Source: JBGCEZ01 sp045106735
GTDB lineage: Bacteria > Planctomycetota > Phycisphaerae > Phycisphaerales > SM1A02
Direction of reading: 5' to 3'
Assembly: GCA_045106735.1 (NCBI GenBank)
Contig: JBGCEZ010000051.1
Coordinates: 1 to 47,904, forward strand
Length of the DNA stretch: 47,904 bases
In this document: positions 33,352 to 42,600 of the stretch, in pieces
Layout: every line of letters starts with the position of its first letter
Numbering within the stretch: the first letter of the stretch is position 1
Translations under genes and position numbers: made by a program
The notes under the pieces: model-generated
What the model was told of the DNA's origin: nothing
The model's input: only the letters and a program-made list of their open reading frames with translations
The model's database searches: none

Positions 33352-33448
33352 GTGCAGCGGCAACGGGCCCCGGACGATCCGGCCCTTCTCGCGGCGCGAA
33401 GGTATCCTGCTCTGTCCCGGCTCCCACCGTTCTCGGAGGTTCCCAACG

Positions 33449-35587
33449 ATGCCCACGTCCCCTGCCGTTGCTGGTTTTCTGATGTGCTCGATTGCGGCCG
33501 GTGCGGCCCTCGAGTCGTCGATTGCCGCCACCCCGCCGCCGACCCGCGTCGATCCCGTCGTCGACGTGATCCACTCCGTCGAGATTCAGGACAACTTCCG
33601 TTGGCTGGAATCCCTCGAACGACAAGACCCAGAGGTCAAGTCTTGGACGGACACGCAAAATGCCTACACCCGATCGGTGCTTGGATCCTGGGACGGACGG
33701 GAAGCACTTGAGACGGACCTGGCCAAGCTGATGAGCGTTGGTGCGACGGGCGCGCCGATCGTGCGGGGCACGAACTACTTCTTCACGCAGCGGGCCGGCG
33801 ACCAGAACCAACCGGTGCTGAAGGTGCGCCGCGGCCCCCGCGGCGAAACCCGCGACTTGCTCGACGTGAACTCGCTCGACGACGAAGGCCTCAAGGCCCT
33901 CGACTGGTTTGTGCCGAGTCCGGACGGCCGGCTGATCGCCTTCGGTCTTTCGGTCGCCGGCGACGAGATGACGGTGCTGCACCTCATGGACTCGGCCACC
34001 GGAACGTGGCTGAGCGACTCCATCACCGGCAAGGTCGACTTTGGCGGCTGGGCCCCGGACGGCACCGGCTTCCTCTACGGCGTCCTGGCAGACCCGAGCA
34101 ACGCGTACTCACGAACGTGGAAGTACCACGAACTCGGACGCCATCAGCGACACAATCCGGTGCTGTTCACGCAAGACGACCCGAGCGAGATTCCGGGCGC
34201 CCAGTTGTCTCGCAACGGCCGCTGGATCGTCTTGCAGATCTTCCAAGGGTGGGCCGAGCAGGACCTGTACGTCTTTGACGCCATCGAGTGGCTGGATTCC
34301 GGCAAGGTCCCCACGCGCCGCGTGGTTGCCGAAGGCATCGACGCCCGTTTCGAACCGATGGAGATCGTCGGCGATCAACTCCTGTACTTCACGACCCTCG
34401 GCGCCCCCAAGGGTCGCCTGATGGGATTGGATTTGGCTGATCCTGAGTCACAGCCCACCGAGGTCATCCCCGGCCGAGTGGACGAAGTACTCACCAGCGT
34501 GTCGCAAGCAGGTTCTTCGCTCGTGGCCCGGTACGAGAAGGACGCGGCGGCGCTCTTCCGCATTCACTCGATCACCGGGGAAGAACTGCGAACGATCGAT
34601 ACGCCGGTGCCCGGCCAGGCAAGCATCACCTCGTACAGCGACCGCAGCGAAGCGTACATGCAGTTCACCAGCTTCAATACGCCGCCGACGATCTTCAGGC
34701 TCGACATCCTGACTGGCGTTCGAGAGGAGGAACCGTGGGCGACGACCGACATTCCGAACTTCGACTCGAGCGCGATTTCCGTGTCCCAGCAGTTCGCCAC
34801 CAGCCCGGACGGTACACGGGTTCCCATGTTCATCGTCCACAAGAAGGACATGGAGTTCGACGGCAGTGCGCCGACGCTGATGTACGGCTACGGCGGCTTT
34901 GATATCTCGATCATGCCGCGTTTCCGAGCGACCGACATTCCTTGGCTGATGAACGGCGGCGTCTACGTGTCGGTGAATCTGCGTGGCGGCGGCGAATACG
35001 GCGAAGAGTGGCACCGGGGCGGCATGCGGGACCAGAAGCAGAACGTCTTCGACGACCTCTACGCCGCGGCCGAGCACTTGATTGCTCGCGGAATCACGTC
35101 CCCTGAGCACCTTGCGGTTCTCGGCGGATCCAACGGCGGCCTGCTCACGGGCGTCGCCGCGGTTCAGCGGCCCGATCTGTTCGCCGCGGCGGTGTCGGCC
35201 GTCCCGCTGCTGGACATGATTCGGTTTCCCGATTTCCTCATGGCCCGTTTCTGGATCCCCGAGTACGGCAACCCGTCAATTGAAGAAGAGTTCAACTGGA
35301 TCCGTGCATATTCCCCGTACCACAACGTAGTGCCGGGAACCAAGTATCCCGCGATGCTCATCACCGCCGGCGAGAACGACAACCGCGTGCACCCCATGCA
35401 CGCTCGCAAGCAGGCTGCCCTGATGCAGAAGGAAGCCGGCAATGACTTCGACGAAGACCCGATCCTGCTGTGGGTTGACCGCCAGGGCGGTCACGGCCAG
35501 GGCAAGCCGCTTGCCCTGCGGATCCGCGATTCCGCTGACATCTGGTCGTTCGTGATGTGGCAAACCGGCATGAACTACGGCAACTAA
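33449..35587 (+). CDS. Secreted prolyl oligopeptidase (peptidase family S9A)
   Basis: The 712-residue protein is preceded by a strong GGAGG ten bases upstream. A signal peptide covers about residues 1-27, so the mature enzyme should be periplasmic or exported. The beta-propeller domain (about 80-440) precedes the alpha/beta-hydrolase domain with nucleophile S561 in LGGSNGGLL, D644 in GENDNRVH and H682 in GGHGQGK. The family cleaves short peptides after proline. An export signal is common in bacterial members. A hairpin terminator follows 40 bases after the stop. Confidence 0.95.
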   Translation: MPTSPAVAGFLMCSIAAGAALESSIAATPPPTRVDPVVDVIHSVEIQDNFRWLESLERQDPEVKSWTDTQNAYTRSVLGSWDGREALETDLAKLMSVGATGAPIVRGTNYFFTQRAGDQNQPVLKVRRGPRGETRDLLDVNSLDDEGLKALDWFVPSPDGRLIAFGLSVAGDEMTVLHLMDSATGTWLSDSITGKVDFGGWAPDGTGFLYGVLADPSNAYSRTWKYHELGRHQRHNPVLFTQDDPSEIPGAQLSRNGRWIVLQIFQGWAEQDLYVFDAIEWLDSGKVPTRRVVAEGIDARFEPMEIVGDQLLYFTTLGAPKGRLMGLDLADPESQPTEVIPGRVDEVLTSVSQAGSSLVARYEKDAAALFRIHSITGEELRTIDTPVPGQASITSYSDRSEAYMQFTSFNTPPTIFRLDILTGVREEEPWATTDIPNFDSSAISVSQQFATSPDGTRVPMFIVHKKDMEFDGSAPTLMYGYGGFDISIMPRFRATDIPWLMNGGVYVSVNLRGGGEYGEEWHRGGMRDQKQNVFDDLYAAAEHLIARGITSPEHLAVLGGSNGGLLTGVAAVQRPDLFAAAVSAVPLLDMIRFPDFLMARFWIPEYGNPSIEEEFNWIRAYSPYHNVVPGTKYPAMLITAGENDNRVHPMHARKQAALMQKEAGNDFDEDPILLWVDRQGGHGQGKPLALRIRDSADIWSFVMWQTGMNYGN

Positions 35588-35618
35588 GACCAGGTTCGCA
35601 CCGACATTTCGATTTGGT

Positions 35619-36905
35619 TCATCCCTCGGCGGGCGTTTCGGCGCCCGCCTTTTCGTGCGCGATGGGGCCAGGCCTGGAGCCGGATGCGGAGCCAGATGCG
35701 GAGCCGGACGCCGGCGGGTTCGCCGCGTCTTCCATCGCGACCACTGCCGCCCAGGGGCGGATTGACTCAGGCGGCCGATGGGCCAGCACGCCAGCCCGAG
35801 CGGCAAGGCCGAGTCGCCACGCCGTCAGCCGAGACAGCCGCGGCTCGTGCAGGCAAGTTTCCGCGTTCCATTGCTCGATGCGAACCAGCCGCCGGGTGGT
35901 CAAGGTCAGCAGCCACGTGGCCATCGCGCGCTCGCCGCTGGGCAAGTCGGCAATCGCCTGATCGGTCCCGACCAAGCGGTCCCAGGCGGCATGGACCAGC
36001 CGCGCGACCATCACCCGCGTCGGCGCGAGGAAGTCGCGGTCGACGCCGTGGCCGGCCCGAGCGCTGGCGACGAGGCGGCGGGGAAACTCCGGATCGTTGG
36101 CCCAGACTTCGCGGGGCAGCACCACGCGGCCGGCGACGCGGGCGATCGTCCCGACTCGGGCGGCGGTTCGGCCGAGCCACCACGCCGCGGCGGCCCGGGC
36201 CAAGGCAAATTCGGCCGGCGAATCGGCGACGGCGGAGGCGGCAGCTTCGCCGGCAGCTCCCGCGCCCGTCAAAATCTGGCGGAGTTGGGCGATGCTGGCC
36301 GCCCCGAGTTCGTCGTAGCCACGCCAGAAGTCGTCGAGCGATGTGGGCGGCGGGGCTCCAAGCCAAGCGACCGCCCGGGCCAGCCGCGGCTCGAGGGCCG
36401 GATGCGTGTTGGCCATCGCCGAGGCCCCCGATGCGTCCGTGGTGGACGTGGCGTGTGAGCCATCGGATGGATCGCTGGATGAATCACTGGCCGGATCATT
36501 GGCCGGATCAGTCGCCGGATCATCGGCCGGATCAGTGGCTGAATCACTGGCGATCCCGGTCGAGCGATCGCTGGATCCGCCGGCGGCCTCGGGCTCGGCG
36601 TTCGAAGGATCCACGCCCCACTCGGCGGCTCCAAGGGCCCGGTCGAGGTCGGCGAGCATTGCCCGGGCTCGATCGCGGCCGGCGGCGGGAACGAAGCCGA
36701 CCAGTCCATCGAGCTCTCGGCGAAGCCCAAGTTCTGCCGCCCCGGGACCCATGGGCCGTGGCCGGCGGGTCACGCCCGCTGGCGAACTCGGGGTTCCTGA
36801 CGAACTGCGATCGCCTGAGGGCGTATCGAGCGTGGCCGGCGCCTCCTCGGGGCGGGGCCGCGTCGCTTCGGGGTCGATCATCGGGTCGTCCGGGCCGTGC
36901 GACAT
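35619..36905 (-). CDS. Hypothetical protein with acidic Asp-Pro-Ala repeats
   Basis: The protein has 428 residues from ATG 36905; no strong ribosome binding site is seen, and M9 (MIDPEATRP) is an alternative. The first 165 residues are low in complexity: a Pro/Ser-rich start, a helical piece, then DPAxDPA-type repeats encoded by a 12-bp array. Residues about 170-400 form a helical, Ala/Arg/Trp-rich domain (for example FWRGYDELGAASIAQLRQILTG and LTLTTRRLVRIEQWNAETCLHE), followed by a Gly/Ser-rich tail. There is no signal peptide or membrane span. I recognise no family. Its 3' end overlaps the terminator of the converging peptidase gene. Confidence 0.6.
   Translation of the reverse strand: MSHGPDDPMIDPEATRPRPEEAPATLDTPSGDRSSSGTPSSPAGVTRRPRPMGPGAAELGLRRELDGLVGFVPAAGRDRARAMLADLDRALGAAEWGVDPSNAEPEAAGGSSDRSTGIASDSATDPADDPATDPANDPASDSSSDPSDGSHATSTTDASGASAMANTHPALEPRLARAVAWLGAPPPTSLDDFWRGYDELGAASIAQLRQILTGAGAAGEAAASAVADSPAEFALARAAAAWWLGRTAARVGTIARVAGRVVLPREVWANDPEFPRRLVASARAGHGVDRDFLAPTRVMVARLVHAAWDRLVGTDQAIADLPSGERAMATWLLTLTTRRLVRIEQWNAETCLHEPRLSRLTAWRLGLAARAGVLAHRPPESIRPWAAVVAMEDAANPPASGSASGSASGSRPGPIAHEKAGAETPAEG
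35628..35653 (+). terminator. Rho-independent terminator of the prolyl oligopeptidase gene
   Basis: A perfect 8-bp stem, GGCGGGCG (35628-35635) with CGCCCGCC (35642-35649), encloses a 6-base loop (TTTCGG) and is followed by TTTT (35650-35653). It lies 40 bases after the peptidase stop and sits inside the last codons of the converging gene at 35619-36905. Confidence 0.85.
36480..36551 (-). repeat. 12-bp degenerate tandem array inside a coding region
   Basis: Units resembling GGCCGGATCATT and GGCCGGATCAGT repeat about six times and encode the Asp-Pro-Ala-(Asn/Thr/Asp) repeats of the hypothetical protein at 35619-36905. Units vary at one to three positions, and the period preserves the frame. 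Confidence 0.75.
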
Positions 36906-37177
36906 GGGGCGAAAGGTCCGGAAAGAAAGGCGTTGGTCGACGCCGGATCGCGAAGTGGCCCAGTGTACGAGGATCCACGCGGCTCGGCCCTGCCTGATGG
37001 CTCGGCCCATCGGCCGATGCCGACCGCGTCGCCCTTCGATCCGTGATCAACTCCTGGCGTCGCCCGCGATGACGTCGTCGATCCGGCGCCCGGCGAGGGG
37101 CGAAGCCGAGGACTTCGACCGAATCCCGGGCCGCCGGACAGCACCGCGTCCCTGATACCGGAGGTCACGCGGCTATC

Positions 37178-38257
37178 ATGCCGCAGCCCATGAAACTCAT
37201 CCTTGCCAATCCCCGCGGCTTTTGTGCTGGCGTCTACATGGCGATCGACGTTGTCGACCAGCTCATTCGCGCCTGCCCCGACGAAACGATCTACGTCTAC
37301 CACGAGATCGTGCACAACCGGCACGTCGTCGACCGATTCCGCCAGCGCGGTGTCGTCTTCGTCGAAGATGTGGCCGACGTTCCGACCGACTCGATCGTCG
37401 TCTTCAGTGCCCACGGCGTCAGTCCGGCGGTGCGCGACGAGGCCCGGGAGGCCGGCCTGCACGTGGTCGACGCGACGTGTCCGCTGGTGACCAAGGTCCA
37501 CGCCGAGGCGATTCGGTACTCCAAGCGCGGGTACCAAATCCTCCTGATCGGTCATGCCGACCACCAGGAAGTCATCGGCACCCGCGGCGAAGCACCCCAG
37601 GCGACGCAGGTTGTTGAGTCGCCGGCCGACATTCCGAACCTGGTGATCGACGATCCCGCCAAGCTCGTCTATCTGACCCAGACCACACTGAGCGTCAACG
37701 ACGCGGCGGTCATCATCGAAGCGCTCAAGCAAGCCTTCCCCGAGATCCACGCCCCGCCGAGCGAAGACATTTGTTACGCGACGACGAACCGGCAGTCGGC
37801 AGTGAAGGTGCTGGCCCCCCTGGCTGACCTGACCCTCGTGGTCGGTTCACGGAACAGTTCAAACTCGATGCGGCTGGTCGAGATTTCCGAAAGCGTTGGC
37901 ACGCCCGGCCGTTTGATCGACGACGTCACCGAGGTTGACCCGGCCTGGTTCGCCTCGATCGACTCGCTGCTCCTGACCGCCGGGGCCAGCGCCCCGGAGG
38001 ATCTTGTTCGCGGCGTCATCGAGCGGGTGATCGAAGAATGCGGCGGATCGGTGGAACAGCACGAGATTCACCGGGAGTCGGTCGAGTTCGCGGTTCCCAT
38101 TTCCCTGCGGCGCTTGATGGACGCCCGGGGCACCAAACTCGACGGTGATCGCATCACCGTGGACATGGCCGGCGAAATCGATCGCTGGCTGACCGAACAA
38201 GAAATTGAGCACCAGACGGTTTCGCTGTCGGTGTCGGCCACTGGCGGTGATGCATGA
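37178..38257 (+). CDS. ispH: 4-hydroxy-3-methylbut-2-enyl diphosphate reductase
   Basis: The protein has 359 residues from ATG 37178; ATG 37190 is an alternative, and a GGAGG lies 13 bases before the first. The three Fe-S cysteines are C16 (RGFCAGV), C101 (VDATCPLVTKVH) and C199 (DICYATTNRQ). SAHGVSP and VVGSRNSSNS are further family signatures. It carries out the last step of the non-mevalonate isoprenoid pathway, making IPP and DMAPP. After GFCAGV it reads YMAIDVV, where many IspH proteins read DRAI. The last 40 residues are a short extension. Its stop overlaps rlmN as ATGA. Confidence 0.97.
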   Translation: MPQPMKLILANPRGFCAGVYMAIDVVDQLIRACPDETIYVYHEIVHNRHVVDRFRQRGVVFVEDVADVPTDSIVVFSAHGVSPAVRDEAREAGLHVVDATCPLVTKVHAEAIRYSKRGYQILLIGHADHQEVIGTRGEAPQATQVVESPADIPNLVIDDPAKLVYLTQTTLSVNDAAVIIEALKQAFPEIHAPPSEDICYATTNRQSAVKVLAPLADLTLVVGSRNSSNSMRLVEISESVGTPGRLIDDVTEVDPAWFASIDSLLLTAGASAPEDLVRGVIERVIEECGGSVEQHEIHRESVEFAVPISLRRLMDARGTKLDGDRITVDMAGEIDRWLTEQEIEHQTVSLSVSATGGDA

Positions 38258-39585
38258 GCGATTCCGCCTCCGTTTCCCAGCCGGCCCACCGCGCGAGCGA
38301 TCGCCCGCACGTCTTCGGCCTGACGCCGGACGCCCTGACCGACGTCGTCACCGATCTCGGGATGCCCCGCCGCGTGGCCGGGCAGATCCTGAAGTGGGTG
38401 TACGAACGCGGCGTCGTCGATCCCGCGGCCATGACCGACCTGTCCAAGCGTGACCGGGCGACGGTGGCCGAACGCCTGATGTTCGACGCCGGCCGCGTGA
38501 TTGCCCACCAGCGAGCGACCGACGGCACCCAGAAGCTGCTCGTCGATTGGGCCGCCCCGGCCGGCCACGACATCCTGCTCGGGACGCCGAATGGCCACGG
38601 CGAGGGCGACGGCAACGGCAACGGCAACGGCAATGGCAACGAGCACCCTGGGGGCGCGGCGAGCGCCATGGCCGACGCCTCCGCCGGGCCGGTTGACCTC
38701 GGTGCCCACGGCAGCAACGCCGCCCCCGACGCCGACCTTGCCCTGCCGATGCTCGGCGACGCGACGGGCGATGCCGCCCCCGCCGGCAGCGGCCGCGAGA
38801 CCGAATGCGTGATGATCCCGACGGATCGTCGCTCGACCGCGTGCATCTCGAGCCAGATCGGCTGCCCGGTCGGCTGCCGATTCTGCGCGAGCGGCCTCGG
38901 CGGCTTGGACGGCAACCTGACTGCCGGGCGCATCGTCGAGCAGGTCCACCGCCTCAACCGGCTCCCCGAAGTCGACCGCATCAGCAACATCGTCTTCATG
39001 GGCATGGGCGAACCGCTGGCCAACTTCACCGCGGTCACCGACGCCATCCGGATCATCAATGCCCCGTGGGGCATGGGGATTGGCGCACGCCGCATTACCG
39101 TTTCGACCGTCGGCATGCCGGCGGCGATCCAGAAGCTCGTCGACTTTGAAGTGCCGGTGACGCTGGCCCTCAGTCTGCACGCGCCGGATGACGACATCCG
39201 GCGGCAGCTCATCCCGTGGGCCGAGTACGCTTCGATCGATCAGCTCATGCAGGCCTGCGACGCGTACTTCCAGGCCACTGGCCGCGAGATCACCTTCGAG
39301 TACTTGTTGCTTCGCGGCGTCAATGACCGCCCGACCCACGCCCGTGAGTTGGCCCGATTGGCCCGGCGCATTCGCGCGAACGTGAACCTGATTCGTTGGA
39401 ACGAAGTCGCCGGCTTGCCGTACGACCGCCCGAGCACCGAGGACGTGCTCCGCTTCCAAGAAATCCTCCGCGAGAATCGCGTCAACACCCATATCCGGGC
39501 GAGCCGCGGCCGCGACATCGCCGCCGCCTGCGGGCAACTCCGCCACGAGAAGACGACCGAACGCCGGGCCGCGTCCCCGGCTTGA
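38254..39585 (+). CDS. rlmN: Dual-specificity 23S rRNA/tRNA adenine-C2 methyltransferase
   Basis: The 443-residue protein is translationally coupled to ispH (ATGA overlap). The radical-SAM motif is C204-x3-C208-x2-C211 (IGCPVGCRFCASG). The two methylation cysteines have counterparts at C197 (RSTACISSQ) and in the C-terminal AAACGQLRHE. The N-terminal domain is normal. Between it and the radical-SAM core (about residues 112-180) is an insert of about 70 residues, starting with a Gly-Asn repeat and continuing Ala/Asp-rich, that typical RlmN (about 350-385 residues) lacks. It methylates A2503 of 23S rRNA and, in E. coli, A37 of some tRNAs. Confidence 0.96.
   Translation: MSDSASVSQPAHRASDRPHVFGLTPDALTDVVTDLGMPRRVAGQILKWVYERGVVDPAAMTDLSKRDRATVAERLMFDAGRVIAHQRATDGTQKLLVDWAAPAGHDILLGTPNGHGEGDGNGNGNGNGNEHPGGAASAMADASAGPVDLGAHGSNAAPDADLALPMLGDATGDAAPAGSGRETECVMIPTDRRSTACISSQIGCPVGCRFCASGLGGLDGNLTAGRIVEQVHRLNRLPEVDRISNIVFMGMGEPLANFTAVTDAIRIINAPWGMGIGARRITVSTVGMPAAIQKLVDFEVPVTLALSLHAPDDDIRRQLIPWAEYASIDQLMQACDAYFQATGREITFEYLLLRGVNDRPTHARELARLARRIRANVNLIRWNEVAGLPYDRPSTEDVLRFQEILRENRVNTHIRASRGRDIAAACGQLRHEKTTERRAASPA
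38607..38640 (+). repeat. 6-bp tandem array (GGCAAC) in rlmN
   Basis: About five copies of GGCAAC, one with GGCAAT, lie in tandem and encode the Gly-Asn repeat in the RlmN insert. The array is in frame. Confidence 0.85.
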
Positions 39586-39624
39586 CGCCGCGATTGTTCA
39601 CTCGCGGCGCTCAACCTTCGGTTG
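39586..39624. terminator. Possible bidirectional terminator between rlmN and the 1253-residue gene
   Basis: Immediately after the rlmN stop there is a perfect 8-bp stem, CGCCGCGA (39586-39593) with TCGCGGCG (39602-39609), around an 8-base loop. A second short hairpin follows, CAACC/GGTTG (39612-39624). There is no T run, so this is less certain than the peptidase terminator. Confidence 0.4.
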
Positions 39625-39696
39625 GTCGCTCGCGACACGAGGCGCGCGACCCAACACGCACGATGCACGACGCACGACGCGGTCGATTCTCGCCAC

Positions 39697-42600
39697 TCAA
39701 ACGCGGGGCGGATCTTCGGCCGTGGCCGCGCCGCCGGACTTCGCGTTTTCACCGGCCGATGCGGATGTTGGCCCCGCTGCCGGCGAGGATGACGATGGCG
39801 GGCCGACCGCCCCCGTCACCAGCACCGAGAGCTCACTGATCGCCATGCTGCGCATGCGGTTGTCCAGGGCCATGCGGTGCAGCCGTCGGAAGACATTCTC
39901 CCAGCGCTCGCGGTGATTCGGGCATTCTTCGATCGCCCGGTCGACCACGGCCAAGAGGTCGTCGCGCAGGCGGCGTTCGCGCCGCGTGCCGCGCAACCGA
40001 TCGTTCACCAGCGGACGGACCATCTTCGTCAGGCGCGCCGGCCAGTCGCTCGTTCGCAGGTCGACGCGCATGCGCCGCGTAAACAGGAAGAACTCGATGC
40101 GGGTGAGAAATCGGCGTTCGACGACGTCGGCCCGGGCCCGGCGGATGCCGAGCCAGCGGCGGGTTCGCCGGCGATGTTCCGCCCCCGCCACCACCGCGGC
40201 CACGTAGAAGGGGTCGCGAATCAGCATCACCCCGGCCAGCGGCAGAATGATCGACCGCGTCAATCGGCGGCCGGTCTCTGGCGCGTCCACCCGGTACAAG
40301 GACACCAGTCGGTCGGCGTACGCGCGGGCATAGTCCAGGCCGCCCCACAACTGGCAGCGCACCAGGGCGATGACAAAGTCGCGCATCGCTTGACGCCCGG
40401 CGTCGGTTTCCATCAGGCCCGGCATTGCCTTGACCGACGCATCGAGCACTTCGGCGAAACGGTGTTGGCGGCGCCGGTGCAAAATCAGCCCGGTCCGGCG
40501 AATGAGCCGCTTCGGATCGTCGCTGCGATCGTCGCCAATGCGGTCCAGCACTCGCGGTTCGAGGGCCAACTGCCGACCGAACAAGAACGCCTCACTGACC
40601 CGTCCCCAGCCGGCCTGATCGGCCTCGGTGACCGCCGCGTTCATCGCGTCGACGGTGACCGGGATCAAGCCGCCCTGGAATGCGACCCCGAGCAATGCTG
40701 CGTCCACGAGCCGATCGGTATGAAATCGGGCCCGGCACGCCGCGGCCACGTCCAGAACGAAGCGGTCACCGGTCGTGGTCGCCTCGAGGGCGGGCATCAG
40801 ATGGCGAAGTGCACGACCCGGCGAAGCGTCCGGCGGATCGTCGATGAACGAGCCGATGTTGACGACCGCGCTGGTCCCGGGACGGCTGGCCACGCGCAGC
40901 CGCGGGTCGGTCCCCACCGCCCGCAGCGTTTCCAGCGGATCCGTGCCGATCAGCAGGTCTGCCTCGCCGAATGGCACGCGGGCCATCAAGGCCGGCGTCG
41001 GCTCGTCGGGCCGAGGCCGGGTGAAGAGCAACTGCGCCCAGGCCCGGCGCCCGGGCCCGATGGTCGCCGGATCGGCCAGCAGCCGGACGTGGTAGCCCAT
41101 TCGGTGCCCGGCCTGGGCCAAGATCCAGGACACGACGCCCGGCGAGACGCCTCGCCACCCGGCCAGGTGCACCCGCCAGGCCGCCGACGTGGCGTGCAGG
41201 AATCGCGGCGTGGCCAAACGTTCCGCCCGCGGTCCGCGGCCGACCGGCGGGCGCGTGCGGAGCACCACGACTTGCTCGCGAAGCGGACGCACGCGCAGCC
41301 GCATGCGGAATCCCGGCCGGTCGCTCACGCGGTCAATGCGCGCCCCGACCACCAGATCGTGTCCGTCGTCTCGCAGCGCAATGCCCGGGTCATCGGGAGC
41401 ACGCTGGCGGACCGCGCTGATTCGGTCGATCGACCACGTCACCTGTTGGCGCGGCGTGAATCCCAAGCGATCCACGTCGGCAAACCGCCGTTCCATGGAC
41501 TCCGGGCTGATCGTCGGCGGATCACCATCGCGCACGACGAGCACGGTCAGCCCCGGCCGCAGCGCAGCCTCGCGCAGCGTGGCATCCAAGCTCCCGTCGT
41601 CGCCCAGACTCGCGGTTTCCACGCGGAGCCGCTCGGCCGCGCCGGCGGCGGCGTAGGCCCCGGCCAAGCGATTCGGGTTCGGGGCGTCGCCGCGGCCGAT
41701 GTCGCACACGGCGATGATCCACGGCCGCTCCGCCCGCAGTGCTTGCCGCACCGCCGCCGCACCCTCGCGGGCAAAACGCCGGGCACTCCACGCTTCGAGC
41801 ACGGCGGCCCGGCGCCGCAGCTCCGGCGGGGGCCGACGTTCAATCGACAACATGGCCGGCGGGGCCGGTGCATCCTCGGCCAGCTCCAGGCCGGGCGCTC
41901 CTTCCCGCAGCCACTGATCGACCGCCGCCGCCGCGTCGCGAATGCGGCGCAGCCCAGTGGCGACCCCGAACGTCGTGCCACGGTCCGGCACCACCATGGA
42001 CTCTGGCGACGGCCGCAGTCCGGGCGCCGCGGGCCCGCCAGTCGACTCGCTTCCGCCAATCACTCCCGCCATGGATTCGTCGAGCTCGTCGGGTTCAATC
42101 AAGCCGAGCGCGTCGCCGGCCGAGAGCCCGGCGAGCGACGAACCTTCGCGTGCGTCGGGCCCGCCGGCATCGTCGGCCCCATCGTGCCCGGCGGCGACAT
42201 CGGTGTCGGCTTTGGCTCCGGGCAGCACGAACACGGGGTCGGCCACCAGACGATCGGCCACCCGCCCCATCGGGCGAATCACGTGCAGCAAATCGATGAC
42301 CGCTCGGGCCAGCCGCGACGGATGAACCGCGTCGTCGGGATGCACGGTACGACCGGGCGACGCCGGATCAATGACCGCCCCGCGCGCATCTCCGGCATCG
42401 TCGCCGGCCGTCGTGGCCGGCAGCGTCCGCCCCCAGATGGCCGCCGCCCGCTCGCCGGACTGCCGGACGCCCTCGGCCACGCCGAGCAAATCACGTTCGA
42501 CCGTCCCCGGCCGCGGCTCCAACACGATCACGTGTTCGCAGCGTCCGATCAGTCGGCCCGCGGCCGCGGTGTCGATCGGCGTGATCGCCCCCAGGGCCAG

